From assembly GCA_039881145.1 (NCBI GenBank), contig JAYKKI010000095.1, positions 496,001 through 560,000 on the forward strand: a DNA stretch of 64,000 nt, in the 5' to 3' direction. The DNA comes from Druceiella hillmani (taxonomy: Eukaryota > Arthropoda > Insecta > Lepidoptera > Hepialidae). Shown here in pieces: positions 48,516 through 60,960 of this stretch (positions within the stretch are counted from its first letter, which is position 1; every line of letters begins with the position of its first letter). The translations under genes were made by a program, and so were the position numbers. Below the pieces are notes generated by a model. The model made no database searches, had not been told where the DNA came from, and saw only the letters and a program-made list of their open reading frames with translations.

Positions 48516-48535
48516 ATTTTGAATATTATAACTTA

Positions 48536-48790
48536 CTAGCGTGACCCGTGCGAAGTTTTCGCATTATTTATTCCATTATGAAGCTCAGATGACAGATCAA
48601 ACAAATATTTTACTAAAATTGACATATAGAGGCGCAAGTATCAAAAGCATTGAGCTAAAGCGCCACTTTATTTATATGTGAGTGGATTTGAAATTAAACA
48701 AAAATTTTACCGACCGTCAATCATATTGACGTTGAGCCGTTAGATGGCAGCATTGCTGTTTTGTGTATATAATTTTAATAATTAATTAAT
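48536..48790 (+). repeat. Dispersed repeat, second CTAGC(T)GACCCGTGCGAAG copy
   Basis: The head CTAGCGTGACCCGTGCGAAG matches 26667. The body carries AGAGGCGCAAG and TAGATGGCAGCATTG. Similarity to the first copy is clear only in the head, so these may be two subfamilies or a shared terminal motif. Confidence 0.55.
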
Positions 48791-49559
48791 TTGCAAAAAC
48801 AATACCAATAATAAATTTTTTAGTTGTGGATGCTGGTAGAGCCAGCAATTATCTATAAAATGATGTATAATTTATGTGGATTAGTTGTGAGGTTTTTTTC
48901 TAAAAAGGGAGAGTAACATCTTAACCTTAGCGTATTAATATACATGATGATGATGAGTCAAATTGAATGTAGAATTGAATTGAATGTATGTTCCCTTGCA
49001 GTATGAATGTAGAGGAACTATATTCATGTAATAATTTATGGAATCTTGCCCGTGTTCAAAGTAATTCTGCTTAACCTATTTATACATGAAATGTCATTAA
49101 CTAAATACGAATAAATTTATTAATACCTCGTTGACATGTATATCAATAAGCCCATAGATAGTACCCTATGCTGTGAATTTGTATAATTTTATAGCTTACA
49201 TCCCATTTAATCTCATAAGTTCGCGTTAAAAATACTGCCACTATTATTTTATGATGAATTTCACCATACACGTTATGATTATGCCACCTATGTGGACATA
49301 TAATAAAAACACTACCTTTAGTCCAAATTTCTAAGGTTCTAGCTACATTTGAAGTTGTCTACAGGTTTTGTCGACCCGGGAGTTTCGAGATATTGATCTG
49401 CAAAAAGCGACAATTTTTGGAGTTACATTATCGAAATTCACAAACACTGGTTGCGTGAAGGTTCTGTGTAATGTACTTTATCACCCAAGTAAAGTAGCAT
49501 CACCGGATTTCAAATAGTTATACAGTGAGGCTGGAAATATTTCGTATAAATAAAGAATA
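48791..49559. other. AT-rich DNA, unassigned
   Basis: No gene is recognised. TTGTCGACCCGGGAG near 49367 and the following TTTCGAGATATTGATC are of mixed composition and resemble retroelement 3' DNA, but I cannot place them. Confidence 0.4.
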
Positions 49560-49765
49560 ACCTGGGCGCGGCCGGATTAGGGAGCACTGACCTGCGGACA
49601 TCTGTGCGCAGGTCAAATTTTCCCGAATCCGAAATTTGTTTATTGGAGGTTATATAACGTTAAAAAAACTTTAATATACAAAACGTGTCTGTTCGAGTAT
49701 GCAAACGCGCGTACGTGTTTGAATCTGTGAAGGTGCGCGCGAGCGCGCCTTTAATCGTTATTAAA
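49560..49765. other. CpG-rich block with strong 59-base hairpin
   Basis: The most CpG-dense part of the window. It begins CTGGGCGCGGCCGGATT. The segment 49573-49631 folds: CGGATT pairs with AATCCG, GGGA with TCCC, and TGACCTGCG with CGCAGGTCA around GACATCTGTG. Later parts hold AACGCGCGTACGTG and GTGCGCGCGAGCGCGC. Possibilities are a CpG-island promoter, the end of a small element, or a structured RNA gene. No coding frame supports any of them. Confidence 0.5.
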
Positions 49766-50306
49766 GTTTCTTAACTGTTTCAATTTTATTACTAAAATAG
49801 AATATGAGAAATATATGACGAGAAACAAAATAGAGAAAAAAGATAATATATTTTTACAAGTAATTCCTGTATATTATAATGTTACAAACGACAGTTTTGA
49901 AAAAAATGCGATGTCGTCCAACGAACTATTATGATATTTTCCATGTTTTTCATATTTAGATATATAACGCTTAGAAAGAAAAAAATATTTTCAACTATAT
50001 AATAGCCGTTCTCGATGTTCTATGTTTGATCAAACGCCATAATCGCGCAGAGAAAATGTGATATTTATGGTCAATTCGGCCTTTGTTCTGCTACTTTATT
50101 ATACCTATATTAGTATTGGGTTATTGTATATCAGCTGTATATTTTGAAATATACTTAAAACGTTAACTAGTAATGAACTTAACGACGTATTACTCTTAAA
50201 ATAGTGGAATGGTCACTATAAATAGTTTATGAATTTTCTTGTTCTGAAATGCTGTAATTTTATGTTTTTTTAATAAGTGTCCAATATAATTGATTTAAAT
50301 TAAATA

Positions 50307-50308
<2 letters not shown>

Positions 50309-50355
<47 letters not shown>
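50309..50355. repeat. (TA)n microsatellite
   Basis: Uninterrupted TA dinucleotides, no associated gene. Confidence 0.95.
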
Positions 50356-50356
<1 letters not shown>

Positions 50357-52686
50357 CACAATAATTTAAAATTCAACCAAAACCCAACTACACATACCAG
50401 TTCCTCATCTATTCGTTCAGATAACGATAAAAAAAATCTGAAATCTAAAACACCCTCAAGTTCATTTTCTGTGCAATACTTTTAATTGAAAGTTTTTAAG
50501 AGCAGAATATTTTCAATTTAATTCTTGGCTTTACAGTCGTTAACGGTAAATGAATTCCAACATAATAATAATTTTAAAAGAAGTTAAATCTTTATTAAAT
50601 TCGTTTTATTTGGTGATGAAATAATTGCGAACTAAAAGTTTAGGACATTCTGTTCTATTGTTTATTTAAGTATTGGTTGTACGAGAACTCTTCACTCCTT
50701 TATCTTCAGTGAAATCGAATTAATTTTAATTAAAAATTTATATTGAAATATCTTAGACGTGTGATATGAAATGCTGAAATTTAGAAAAGATTTTGTTCTG
50801 TAGAAAAAAGATTTTGTTCAGGATACTAGGTATTTCAAAAACTACAAGACAAGTTATTGTTAACAGAAGTGCGAAGCGTAAAGAATTATATAGCTATTTC
50901 CCTCTTTCTATGTTGAGTTGAGAAAGTACTCATTAGTACCAAAGTTAGTTAAATATTATATCACATTCAAATATAAAAAAATTATTAAAAATATATTTTA
51001 TAAATATCATGGAAAAACAATATTCACATTTCTTAAATCAACTAAAACTCACTCCAACTATTGTTATTTAACGGTTGCAGATTCACTAACACGATTACGC
51101 TTTCATACCATCGAATAAAGTATTAACATCCACGCTCGAACAACTTCGAATTATTGTACTAAAATAATTTCAATGCAAAGACTTCAATATACTTTCTCCA
51201 CATTACTTATAACGAGCTTAAAGCACAATCCAAATAAGAAAGAATATATAAGAGTCCCAAAAATTAGCTTCTCTATCTACATAAAATAGCATATCCATCA
51301 TTATCCCCTTATATTCTTTTCAGCCCCATTCTTCCTGATTCTTCCATATTATAATCTTATTTTATATTTTTTCCAGACTTATCGAGTTTAGATGAGGGCA
51401 TAAATATGGCTTAGTTGTATATAAGTAATATCACATCGTTTTTTTTATGAATATAAATCCATTTTAATATTTTCACCCTTTTCAAAATACTGGATATTCA
51501 ATATGCCTGAGAATTTGGGAATTTTTATGGTGTTAAAATATTCATAATATTTCTTTCTTTTTCTATAAATTTGCCATTAAATTACACTAATCGTCGTGGA
51601 AAGCGATTTAAGTGGAAAGTATATCTATTTTCTAATTTACAGTTCTATTTGCTTAATCTTAATATATTTGCCTAATTCTATCTAATTCTAATTCTATTTT
51701 CAATAAATATTTTATAACTTACTATTAACAATCAGATTAAAAATTGTTTTATAGAATTCCGTAATCAAAAGAAAAATGTAATACTTTTTGAATCATGCAC
51801 ACGTATCATGTTTTTGTCAGACCTAGTAGTTTTATAGAACATTTCTTGCGGTTTGTCTTAGTACAAACTATATTTGGTCCTTAGTAACCGATTGGTACAT
51901 AACGTTGAAATTTAATAGTTGTGCAGTTCATTGGTTCATATATTTTGCCATATAAAAACAAAACCTAAAATTATTTTTATGAGTATTCTAAAAGAGGTCA
52001 GTGTTATATACAAACAAATACTTTCGATCTTGTGGGGTAGTTGTAAATATTTCAAAATATTTTAATTCTAGAAATCTAGGAAATGCTAAATCCCAAAAAC
52101 TGGAGCAGCTTCCATTCAAATGTAACCATGATTAATTGAAACTACAACTTCGCCTAACCTTTCTATTTTGCACAGACAATAAAATTAACATATGTCGCTA
52201 TCCTACCAACTATTACTAAGAACGTAATCAGCCTTCAGAATAGAAAGTAGAAAAAATATAAACATCTTTTTATTAATTTCTGTAAACTCTCTCCTTACAC
52301 ACAAGTAATCTAAAACAAACCATTTATAAATCGTAATAGATTAGCTAAGTGTAAAATAGTACCATGAAATCGTATTGCATTTTCTTTTATATTACATTTC
52401 TTTTATTTATATTACATATTCTTTTATTTTTCTAGACGCGACGCTGAAATATTGAGTTAAGTATTTCAGTTTAAGTCTTGAAACTATTGAATCTGTAAGG
52501 TTTACTAGATATAATAGACTAAAAGAGACTAATGAAAATATATATTTTTTAACTAATATTAGAATATTTGTATATATAATATATATGATTAATACTTCAC
52601 GGTCTGATCGAAAACCCCGAAGGAAAGTACGTTTTCAAAGGAAATATTAGCAGGCAAATACAAATCGCACAGTGCATAGTAGTCTG
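50356..52686. other. AT-rich DNA, nothing identifiable
   Basis: The open frame at 50918-51118 is Lys/Tyr-rich and has no recognisable domain. No repeat or RNA gene is seen. Confidence 0.45.
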
Positions 52687-52725
52687 TGTATATGTATGTA
52701 TGTATGTACGTACGTACATAAATAC
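52687..52725. repeat. ATGT/ACGT tetranucleotide array
   Basis: TATGTATGTATG runs into TACGTACGTACATA, a partly palindromic simple repeat. Confidence 0.9.
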
Positions 52726-55700
52726 ACAAAGGTTAGTATGATACAAAGTGCACTTTCAAGGCTTTCTAATATCTGAATAGAGTATTCAACTAAATACGAA
52801 CTTTTTTGATACTGCTCTGTGGAACAAATAAAACTAAGTTTTCGAGTTCGGAAGTTCATTTCACACTTGGCTTCTGCTACCTAAATTTAAACATATATCC
52901 TACAAAAAACAAATAAAAGTATTTGTATTTCAATAGAATAAATGGCAAGCTGTTCATATTAAACTTATTGTTTTTAGCTATAACAGAAGAATATTTGAGA
53001 GGTAAAGGCAAATAGTGAATTTTCGCTTACCAGTTGTGGCTGAATCACAATTATTTTATGAGTCATTAAGAATAAAATTCTTTATGACTCATAAAATAAT
53101 TCTGATTACATACTGTCAAAAAAAATTGGTTTCCTTGAACAAGTTGGTTTTCTTTTTTTATGAAAGACCGAATTTATTTTAAATTCCGATTTAAAGAAAT
53201 TTTATTTTCGAAGGGGCCTAAATTTTAAACTTTTTCATGGATTTCCTCTAGATGTCTTCTTTATAATCATCTTCTAATTTAGCAATAAACAATCAGCTAT
53301 TCGCAACAAAAACTTGTCAACTCCTAAAAGTTCGCTTTTACAGGATATTATTTCTGTTAAACCATTAAAAATATTTGTTTTACTTTTTAAAACGTTAATA
53401 TATTATACAGTGGATTTTTTGTAAAGCGTAAAGGTAGTAACAATTTTTAAATCTATATTATATCTCATTCATAGCTATTTTTTCGGTAAGCTTTAAATAA
53501 ATCTACGGTAACTATGCTCAATCGTTAAATTTAACTTTAACAGTTTCAGGATGTGATTCTTATATGCCTTATAACTTTATAAACAGTTCAATTATTCTCT
53601 GGAACTATCGTACCTAAATTACGAAAAATATTTTAAATTACAAAGTAGATAATTAGTTAATATGTCGGTACTTTAACTAATGTTCTTTTTATATCCACAA
53701 TAATTTGAATATGCAACAACAAAGAGATTAAATCCTGCGTTGTGCCATTATGCAACACTATTTTATTTTATACTTTAGGCATACTACATAATATAATCAC
53801 GGATTGACTCATAAATGTTAAATTCAAAATTTAAAAAAAAAAAGAACGACTAAAAGATATAGGATGAAACCAAAAAAACAACGCAATTAAAAATGAAGCA
53901 ACAAATCCTTTTTTATTTTATGTAATTTGCAATTGTATTTAAGATTTTTCTAAATATAATATATTATTTAAATTCTATCACTATTTAGTAATTTGAATGC
54001 AAATAATATAAGAAAACGCGAATTTTAACGAAAATAAATACTAAATAAAATTATGTATTCATTACAGTTACAAAACCATTTACGTTAGCATAACGTATAA
54101 ACTAATATTTCATTATTAATAATTAATAATAAAATCGTATTTTATAACAATTTAGGTAAATAAAAACTGATTTTGCATTATTTAATTAAAGCAAAGTAAT
54201 AGTTACATGTAACAATTGCAAGTTACCAAGCAATAATTACATGTTGACTGACCATTATTAAATAGCAGTTAGTTATGTCGACCCTATATTAACTATGGTA
54301 ATTATATAGCTGAATATGTGAGCGGAATTGTCATCGCCAATATTGCCACATGCGGTACGTACTTTATAAGTTCCTAAACGAGAGAGGATAAGTAACTTAT
54401 TCGTCTTATTTAGCTTGTTTGTCAGCCAAATTCTTGTCATTGCCTTGACCAAAGGGAGTGACAGGATATCTGGCATCCTCTTCTTTTGGCGAGTTTTGCA
54501 ATATATAGCAAATATTTGCTTTGAATGTTATTTAAGATATGTCTTCAAATTTAACTTTTTATGAAAAATTTGTCCCGACCATGGTAAATTGCTTTGTTTA
54601 AGGAAGGCTAAAATGCAAAGCATCTTTGCTACTTACAAAAATATTTTACTTATGATCTGTTCGTTTCAAGATATTTGTATATATTAAAAAAGTGGTTCAG
54701 TGGTACTGTGCTTATCGAACACGAAAATCATTATGGATATGAAAGGCAGATTAACTCCAGATAAAGCGATATTATTTCGAAAATATCTACCTTGCAAACC
54801 AATAAATGAAGTAATCAATCACATTTAAAATGCATGACTTTAACATTTGTACTTTTTAGAAAAAAAATATTTTATATCATTACGTAGGTTATTTTATTTA
54901 ATTGATTTGCCTATAATAACTACACACTGTTAGGTTACTAGATAGTTCTGCTTCAAAAATACACAAATTTTTATAATTTTCTAACAAATTCTATAAGAGT
55001 CAACTATATATGAGAATCTCATAAAATCATTCAGAATCTACTACCGGAGTGGTATATAATGATATGCCAATAGAAATGTGCTATTTTCGCGTCAATCAGT
55101 TTTGGTTCTAAAAAAAAATTCTTGCATCACAGTCTCCTGAATTATGGGCACAGTACCTCTACGATTTCTTCTCTAAATGGGCTAAGGCTAATTTTAAAAT
55201 ACATGTCGGACTATTAAAATGACGGATAGTCTAGTTTAGATAGTTTTTAATAAAGCTGTCAATAAAGTTTTAAAATTTCATTTTTGGCACAGAATTTTCT
55301 ACTCAACCTAAAACAAACAGATATTCTACACAACAGGAAATTTTCACGGCCATATATACTTATGATGAATCTCTAATATACATTAAACGTTTTAATTATA
55401 AATAAAAGTATTACTGCTGAAAATCACATTAATAGGTGTTTATTGTAAAAAATTATGAATCCTTATATAAATTCAATATATTCGTAATGGATTATACAAA
55501 TATATTTAAGTATACAAAAGTTTCATGATACAACAAACTTATTATCTATACTTTAGGAGTTACAAAAGTGATCAATCTTCTATGCGTATATTTATTAAAT
55601 AACTACGTATTTCATCTGGGCGGGAAATTATTGCGAATGATGCATACGAGCACTTGTGCGAGGGGAAGAGAAGGAAGGGGATCTGCTTAAAGTGCCATAT

Positions 55701-56911
55701 TGTCCAAGCGTCTGATCAAAAAAGGAAACTTACATCGTTTAATATTAAGAATAGTGGTTCTAAATTATCTAGTAATCATTTTTTGTAATTGAAGTTTAAA
55801 CTTTATTATAAATTTACATTACTTTTCAATTAGTTTTGATTCCAAAGCCAGATTTCTGAATTAAGCTTCCAGCGGAATATATTAATGTATACTTGAAAAT
55901 GTTTAATTTTCAAGTAAGTATTAATATATAAGTGTTAACTACAAGCGAGCATGTTTAATTTATTCAAATCGTCCTTAAACAAATTTAACAGAAATTAATT
56001 AGATTTGGACGTACTCATACAATAGATATTTCATAATAAAATTTTGTATTTAACCATTAAAAATTTAGGAGACTCAACCGATATATTAAATAAATAGATT
56101 GACCTTTCCGAATTAAACACATTGAACGCAAATGGAGATCTTCCTAGATAATTTATTACTTGATTTAAATTACACTTTATCCTTTTCCTTGAAAGTACCA
56201 TTAAAGATTGATTATTATACATAAAGCAATTAAAAAAGCGTGGCTACTAATAAACGTTCAGATCTAATTTATTTAATAAATAATTAATTCATAATATAAT
56301 ATAAAAAAAATATATAAAAAAAATATTTTATTCATAGTATATATAAATTCATTCCACCCATTTTTGTGTTGTCGTTTTATGTAATACGCGTAATGTTCAT
56401 GGATCGTGACATCCTACCCACTGCATATTTTCTAGAAAAATCATGTGTTGCAAAACTTACAAGAATAATGCAATAAAATTTTAAAGTATTATTTACAGGT
56501 CCTTATTAGTATTAAAACATAATTTTTTTATTTACCTGTTATATGGCGTGAAGTCAAATTTATTTAAGGACAAAATAGTTCTCCAACCATTTATTCGATA
56601 AGATGATGTATAAGTGCCACGTTTGAAAGGAACAGACAGTAACTATTAAATAATTATTGCAGGTAAAATATCACAAGCAGAAAATCAATGCTCTAGTTGA
56701 AACTGGAACTAACACGCATTAAAAAGTAAGAAAACTTACAAAATGCGAAAACATATGTTTAAAGAAAAGCAAATTTGATAAATATAACTTATTGCCAAAA
56801 AATCCTTTTTAGAATTGAATTTATAGAAAAAAAATATTCTATATAATATATTTCAACATATTATATATTTGACCGCGTCGTTGCCCTATGATTTCTAACA
56901 AATAAAACAAG
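52726..56911. other. AT-rich DNA with one hairpin; no supported gene
   Basis: The only clear structure is the hairpin at 53049-53101. The minus-strand frame at 54273-54476 lies in a less AT-rich patch and has unbiased amino-acid use. It has no recognisable domain and is flanked by nothing gene-like, so it stays unassigned. Confidence 0.4.
53049..53101. repeat. 25-bp inverted repeat
   Basis: The arms 53049-53073 and 53077-53101 are complementary apart from a single mismatch, with a 3-base loop. Confidence 0.92.
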
Positions 56912-57383
56912 CCCAAACTTAGTTAAGATTCGTTGTTCTGAATTTCCATTATACATTATCTAATTTCGTTATTGAATTCATAGTCTAACTTTCGGTTCCA
57001 TTAGAATCAATCCAATTTATTATGTTGTCATCGGAACTACAAACAAGTGGCAACTTTCATGATGATACAACAATTAGAAACCCAAAAACATTTAAGATAC
57101 TTTGTTCCATTATTAAATTCAATGTCTAACTTTCGGTTCTGTTTCATTGAATCAATCCAATGGTGTCATTTTAGTGTGTTATGGTGGGAATTATACACTA
57201 CTGCCAAGTTTCATGACAATAATTAGAAGCCCAAACACGGTTATGATATGCTGTTCCGACATCGAGTTCAGTTTCTAATTTACGGTTCATTTTCATTTAA
57301 TCAGTCCTATTGTAACATTTTATTGTATTGTCATAAGACCTACTTACAATTACTAAGTTTCACGATGATGAAATAATTGGAAA
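56912..57383. repeat. Tandem repeat, three units of about 150-170 bp
   Basis: Units begin with CCCAAA at 56912, 57081 and 57230. Each contains TAACTTTCGGTTC (TAATTTACGGTTC in the third), AATCAATCC (AATCAGTCC), and a closing CAAGTTTCATGA-type string before AATTAGAA or AATTGGAA. The units are diverged from each other. A partial unit may precede the first. The motif order recalls retroelement 3' DNA, but tandem arrangement suggests satellite-like expansion. Confidence 0.85.
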
Positions 57384-58949
57384 TGCATGAAATTTAGTTT
57401 CATAGATTCCATTATATAGTTAAAAATCCACCTACGAAATCACAAAAAAAGCGTACGCAGATTTCATTGCATTGTTGTTAGTTAAAAGTCAAGCTAATAA
57501 AGCAGCTGAAAAATTAGATAAGATATTTTGTGCTGTATTATTTTTATAAAATTTATCAAGTCATACTTCCATCTATTACTAATCATATGACGGTAGTATG
57601 TTCTGATGGCATAAATTAAAAACGATATAAATGTATTTCGTATATTAAGAATGAAATAAAATTTATCCCTATGATCACAAAAAAATCTCGATTTCCTTCG
57701 AAATAGATTGAAATTTTTCACTAAGTTCACTTTTCACTGAGCTCACGTGTGAGAGATCTAATTACGATGGCAAGTAAGCCCGTAAATTATTTAGATTTTG
57801 GTAGACAAACATTACAATGATTGACAACAAAAAATGTTTGTCCACCGAAAGCCACCGCTGAAATGAAACATAAACTAAAAGGAGTATCGGCGTACTATAC
57901 AAATATAAACAATAAATTAGATCGACGGAAACAAACAAGGTCACGAAATTAACTTAGAAATTCTACTAAACTTTAAAAGGTGTATTTCTGATGTCGAATT
58001 CTGTGAAGTGAGAGCTAACAATCATTCAGTTGTGAATAAAAATTAAGTGCTGAAAACTATGTCAAAACAAACTTGTGCACTTGAATCTCTTGTACAATTT
58101 AATTGCTCGAAATTAAAATACACAAATATAAATTATGTCTGTGTATTCACAAAATATCAAACCCATCTAAAGTAAGAAAAAATTGTGATGACAGAGAATA
58201 AAGTAATTAGACTTGTACAATTAAATTTACTTTTAAATGCAGAATGGCATGTCAAAATTAAACAAACAAAATAGTGCAAGATGGAAAATAACTTTGGTAG
58301 CTGAACATCCCAAACATTAAAATATAATAAAAAACTTTCAGCAAACATAAAGTAGAAAATTAATAAGTTCCTATTTCGTTGGTCTAATATAAAATGTATA
58401 CCGCTATATTTGACAGAAACAACCACCAAAGGCAATTCAGAAAAAATTAATCACATTTTTTTAATATTTCGATGTTGTTCCAAAAAAATGTAAATTTTAA
58501 AAATTTTTTGATAGGTTTGCGAAATTTCCCAATTTACATATTACTAATCGCAAAAGTTTTTAGATAATTTCCACCTCATCTATGTTATACTTTTTTCCAT
58601 GGTTAGTCTTATAGAATTAGTCATAAATTTTAAAATTACATATTATATAAATATTAATTAAAATTTCAGTTTTCCTTAGATTTAAGCACAAAACAACAAA
58701 AAAAAACGATTTTATTGCCACGTAATTAAACTATATTTCCGCCAAATTTTATAGCTATTTATAATGCAAACACAGTTTCATATTAATCAAGATTTGAAAG
58801 ATCCAGATATTTTTAAATAGGGAATAACTTTAAACTAGGAGGTTTTCTGTCTAAAACTTTTTGTTAAATCGCAGACACAGGGATAGCCAATATTTAATAA
58901 TCAATAAATTACGTTGAAAAAGAATCATATGTCACTACAATACTAAAAA
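57384..58949. other. AT-rich DNA, nothing identifiable
   Basis: The minus-strand frames at 57494-57730, 57762-57944 and 58157-58435 show no recognisable domain and have the hydrophobic and Lys/Asn bias expected of random AT-rich DNA. Confidence 0.45.
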
Positions 58950-60110
58950 AAAATACCATTTAGCGTTTCATCTACCAAGGCGAAAGAAGTATAACTTCAA
59001 AATTTTCATACTTTGTACATTATTCATTTATAATTTTAAATAAGAGACAGCCCCGTGTATACAAAACAATGTGGTTTTATTTTGTTAAGTAATTAAAATA
59101 TTCTAACCAAACCAAGAAAACATTAAAGTATAGTTGATAATTTCTTAATTCGAACAACAGTCAAACAAGTTATAATCGTGTATACCAATAGGAAAATATA
59201 TATAAAACAGTATGTCTTGTAACTGTTATTGTTACACGTTCTGCATTGAATGTTTGTCCAGAATCCAGATTTATTTAGGTCATCACCTTATCACTTTTTC
59301 CAGAAAGTTAGGTAGACAGTCAAATCAAAAAATTCTAAAATCTACTCGCGCTTCTCAAATACGTGTACATACCCCTTTTCATTTTTGATTTGGGCTTTTT
59401 ATGTGTAAGTCGATGTGTAAGTTTTTGTGTAAGTGTTTCATGTGTAAGTCTTTCAAAATATATTTCTCAAGTCTTTCCAAATATACATCTCAATCGTTTC
59501 TACTACGTTCACATTGACGTAATTTTTATTTTACATGGTCACTAAATCAATTGTCTTTAGTAACAATTGTCATGTACTACCAATTACATTTGTATCTGAA
59601 TACACTAATTCATCAATACCTCTACTCACTCCGTACCATATAATTTATCGTCTATTTTTTTTTATTTTAAAGAAGAATACAAAGATTCTTCTTCAACGTA
59701 TGAAGTGGATACCCAAAATTTTTGATATCTCTAAGGTCACAGGGCGTTTTTTTTCATTATTTTACGAAAAATCGTAAAGAAATGATGAGATAAGGATAGT
59801 ATGACCACAACAAAGCAAACATATTTCATAAATTTATCTTTTTATTTTCAAGTAGAATTTATGTCAAGAAGTAATTATCTTTGATTAACAATAATCGTTA
59901 TGGCAATTATATTAACATTGTGAAACAAATAGTACTGTAATTACAATATGTGGAAAAGAGATAAGTAATTTTAAGGTACTTTTGCCAAATTTAATAACAT
60001 CCTAAACTATTTATGTTGAAAATACCTAATAAGTAGTTTTTTGTATAACTCGGAATTTTGTCAACAAGATATATGATCTCAGCTTCATATTTTTAATAAT
60101 TCAAAAAATA
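58950..60110 (+). repeat. Large inverted duplication, left arm
   Basis: It aligns in inverted orientation with 60845-62100 over its whole length. Shared landmarks are the AAACGCTAA near the outer end, TTATTTTGTT(A/T)AGTAATT, a TCATCACCT/TCACCACTT to TTTCCAGAAA stretch, and TAAATCAATTGTCTTTAGTA (59545). GAATACAAAGATTCTTCT and TTTTGCCAAATTTAATAA follow. Local similarity is high in these blocks and low between them, so the duplication is old. Confidence 0.85.
59400..59452. repeat. TGTGTAAGT minirepeat
   Basis: Four imperfect copies of a 12- to 14-base unit (ATGTGTAAGTCG type). They sit in the left arm where the right arm instead has a different tandem repeat (61520-61585). Confidence 0.88.
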
Positions 60111-60363
60111 TCCCAGTATACATAGAGTTCCAGTTGATCTTTAGTAAAACAATCGATCACAAAATTTTGATGGGGGAAAATCTTAAAAACTTGTTATAGG
60201 GTTTTGTATATTCCCTTTTTAACATTTTCAGGGGAAAAATTAAACTAGCATAAATTAAAATACTGAAGGCCATTCTATTTAATTTACGACAGCAGATTTA
60301 AGTCTGAGTAAATCATTCTCGATCAACTTATAGCGTAACATTTACTCCATTTTAAGTCAACAT

Positions 60364-60541
60364 CTAAAATCATACACAATTAAATGAAACAACGTAATGT
60401 ACTTTGTTTAAGTTCTTTACCAAAAAAGTGGTGAGAAAGAACTTAAAGAAAGTAGAAATAATACTACATCACGTAGTTTCATTTAATTGTGAATAATGAA
60501 TTTCTACAAAATTAACGCCAAATGTATTCAATACCTAAAAT
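60364..60541. mobile_element. Palindromic element, copy E, in the spacer of the inverted duplication
   Basis: The left arm starts CACAATTAAATGAAAC and the right arm runs from AAGAACTTAAAGAAAGTAG through ATCACGTAGTTTCATTTAAT to the outer end AACGCCAAATGTATTCAAT. The centre is only ACCAAAAAAGTGGTGAG, so the hammerhead-like box is absent. CTAAAAT at 60364-60370 and 60535-60541 may be a 7-bp target duplication. This copy retains the same outer end as B, C and D. Confidence 0.82.
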
Positions 60542-60607
60542 TATTTTTAAACAATATCTAATGAAACTCATATGTACCAAAAATATTTTCAATCTTAACA
60601 TGTCATA

Positions 60608-60960
60608 TTGACGGAATTATTCGTTAAAGTTTTCATTTTTCCTTGTCAGTTTAATACGTTCTTCATACTTACAATTCGGAAAGCGCCGATAATAAATGGA
60701 CATTTTCACGCCGCAGATGGCTTTCACAAACATTACTTGGAAGTGCTCAAGTGCGGAACCAATATTTTACTTGTCGGTGAACTTTATCACGTGAGGAAGT
60801 TGCTATCGGTGGACCCATTGAGAGAAAATTTTATCATGCGCGAAAAGGCGTTGAGAACATATATCTTGTAGACATACCTGGTGCTGACAGAAACTCTGAG
60901 TTATGCATGAAACTACTTATTAGGCGTTTTCAACCAAAAATAGTTTATGACATTATTAAA
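60608..60960 (+). pseudogene. Possible coding remnant at the start of the right arm
   Basis: The open frame 60608-60871 is followed without a gap, in another frame, by KGVENIYLVDIPGADRNSE. Upstream of that, in the same frame, lies SREEVAIGGPIERKFYH. The inverted partner near 60070 (minus strand) reads EAEIIYLVD, so IYLVD is kept in both arms. Codon use here is less AT-driven than the surroundings. I do not recognise a family. If coding, it is broken by a frameshift and part of whatever was duplicated in inverted orientation. Confidence 0.25.

Noticed and set aside
54273..54476. 67-codon minus-strand frame in a less AT-rich patch
   Set aside because: Amino-acid use looks ordinary, but no domain, neighbour or splice context supports a gene. 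Left unassigned.
59535..59777. Frame conserved with 61163-61402 as a possible protein
   Set aside because: The similarity reflects the inverted duplication. Indels between the two are not multiples of three and composition is AT-driven, so there is no sign of protein-level constraint.
439..60541. CRISPR array or phage-like organisation
   Set aside because: No regularly spaced identical repeats with unique spacers and no prokaryotic gene layout occur anywhere. The repeats seen are microsatellites, tandem duplications and transposons.
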